14,024 bases of DNA from VGMA01 sp964655475 (GTDB lineage Bacteria; Chlamydiota; Chlamydiia; Chlamydiales; VGMA01): positions 1 to 14,024 of the forward strand of contig CAZZMO010000027.1 of the NCBI GenBank assembly GCA_964655475.1, written 5' to 3'. The translations under genes were made by a program, and so were the position numbers. Shown in pieces: positions 14,012 through 14,024 of the stretch. The stretch's first letter is position 1; each line of letters starts with the position of its first letter. Below the pieces are notes generated by a model that did no database searches, was not told where the DNA came from, and worked only from the letters and a program-made list of their open reading frames with translations.

Positions 14012-14024
14012 TTTGTAATTTAAT

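Noticed and set aside
1..14024. CRISPR array, tRNA/rRNA, insertion sequence, toxin-antitoxin or phage-defence cassette
   Set aside because: No regularly spaced repeats, tRNA-like cloverleaf, transposase motifs, terminal inverted repeats or recognised defence domains were seen on either strand.

Overview
The window looks like a chromosome segment of a member of the phylum Chlamydiae, more likely an environmental (amoeba- or arthropod-associated) lineage than a classical Chlamydia. The basis is gene order: rnc, radA, hemC, sodA, accD, dut, two ptsN paralogues, clpC and lplA lie close together, and from memory the homologues fall in one short interval of the Chlamydia trachomatis chromosome (around CT285-CT299). 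This is recalled synteny, not a search result. Differences from that layout are an extra hemD-like gene, a short archaeal/eukaryotic-type prolyl-tRNA synthetase, and four lineage-specific open reading frames.

Region 1 (1-6701, + strand) is one compact run of nine genes: rnc, radA, hemC, hemD, sodA, accD, dut, ptsN1 and ptsN2 (the last with an N-terminal HTH). Most junctions are overlaps or gaps under 40 nt: rnc/radA overlap by 4 nt, accD/dut by 1 nt, dut/ptsN1 by 20 nt. A new promoter probably starts a second unit just before accD. The functions are RNA processing, recombinational repair, tetrapyrrole synthesis, superoxide defence, fatty-acid initiation, dUTP clean-up and PTS-type regulation.

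Region 2 (6702-9773, - strand) holds clpC and, downstream of it, a small gene for a putative exported or membrane protein. The terminator-like hairpin of clpC overlaps the start codon and signal-peptide codons of that small gene. The clpC upstream region has three copies of a CTTCTA/TAGAAG motif arranged so that two alternative hairpins can form.

Region 3 (9774-14024) contains lplA (+), two tandem paralogous unknown genes (-), proS (+), and a 379-residue protein of unknown function (-) with a basic, Pro/Ser/Thr/Gln-rich low-complexity centre. The - strand genes are the most likely home of undescribed biology; a host-directed role is only an inference.

Two layout features recur. All three convergent gene pairs abut or overlap at their stop codons, leaving no spacer for conventional terminators. 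Several genes at probable transcript starts (accD, proS, lplA and the first of the tandem paralogues) lack a Shine-Dalgarno sequence, and accD and proS have -10-like hexamers only about 8-10 nt before the start codon, as expected of leaderless mRNAs. I saw no tRNA, rRNA, CRISPR array, insertion sequence or phage gene.
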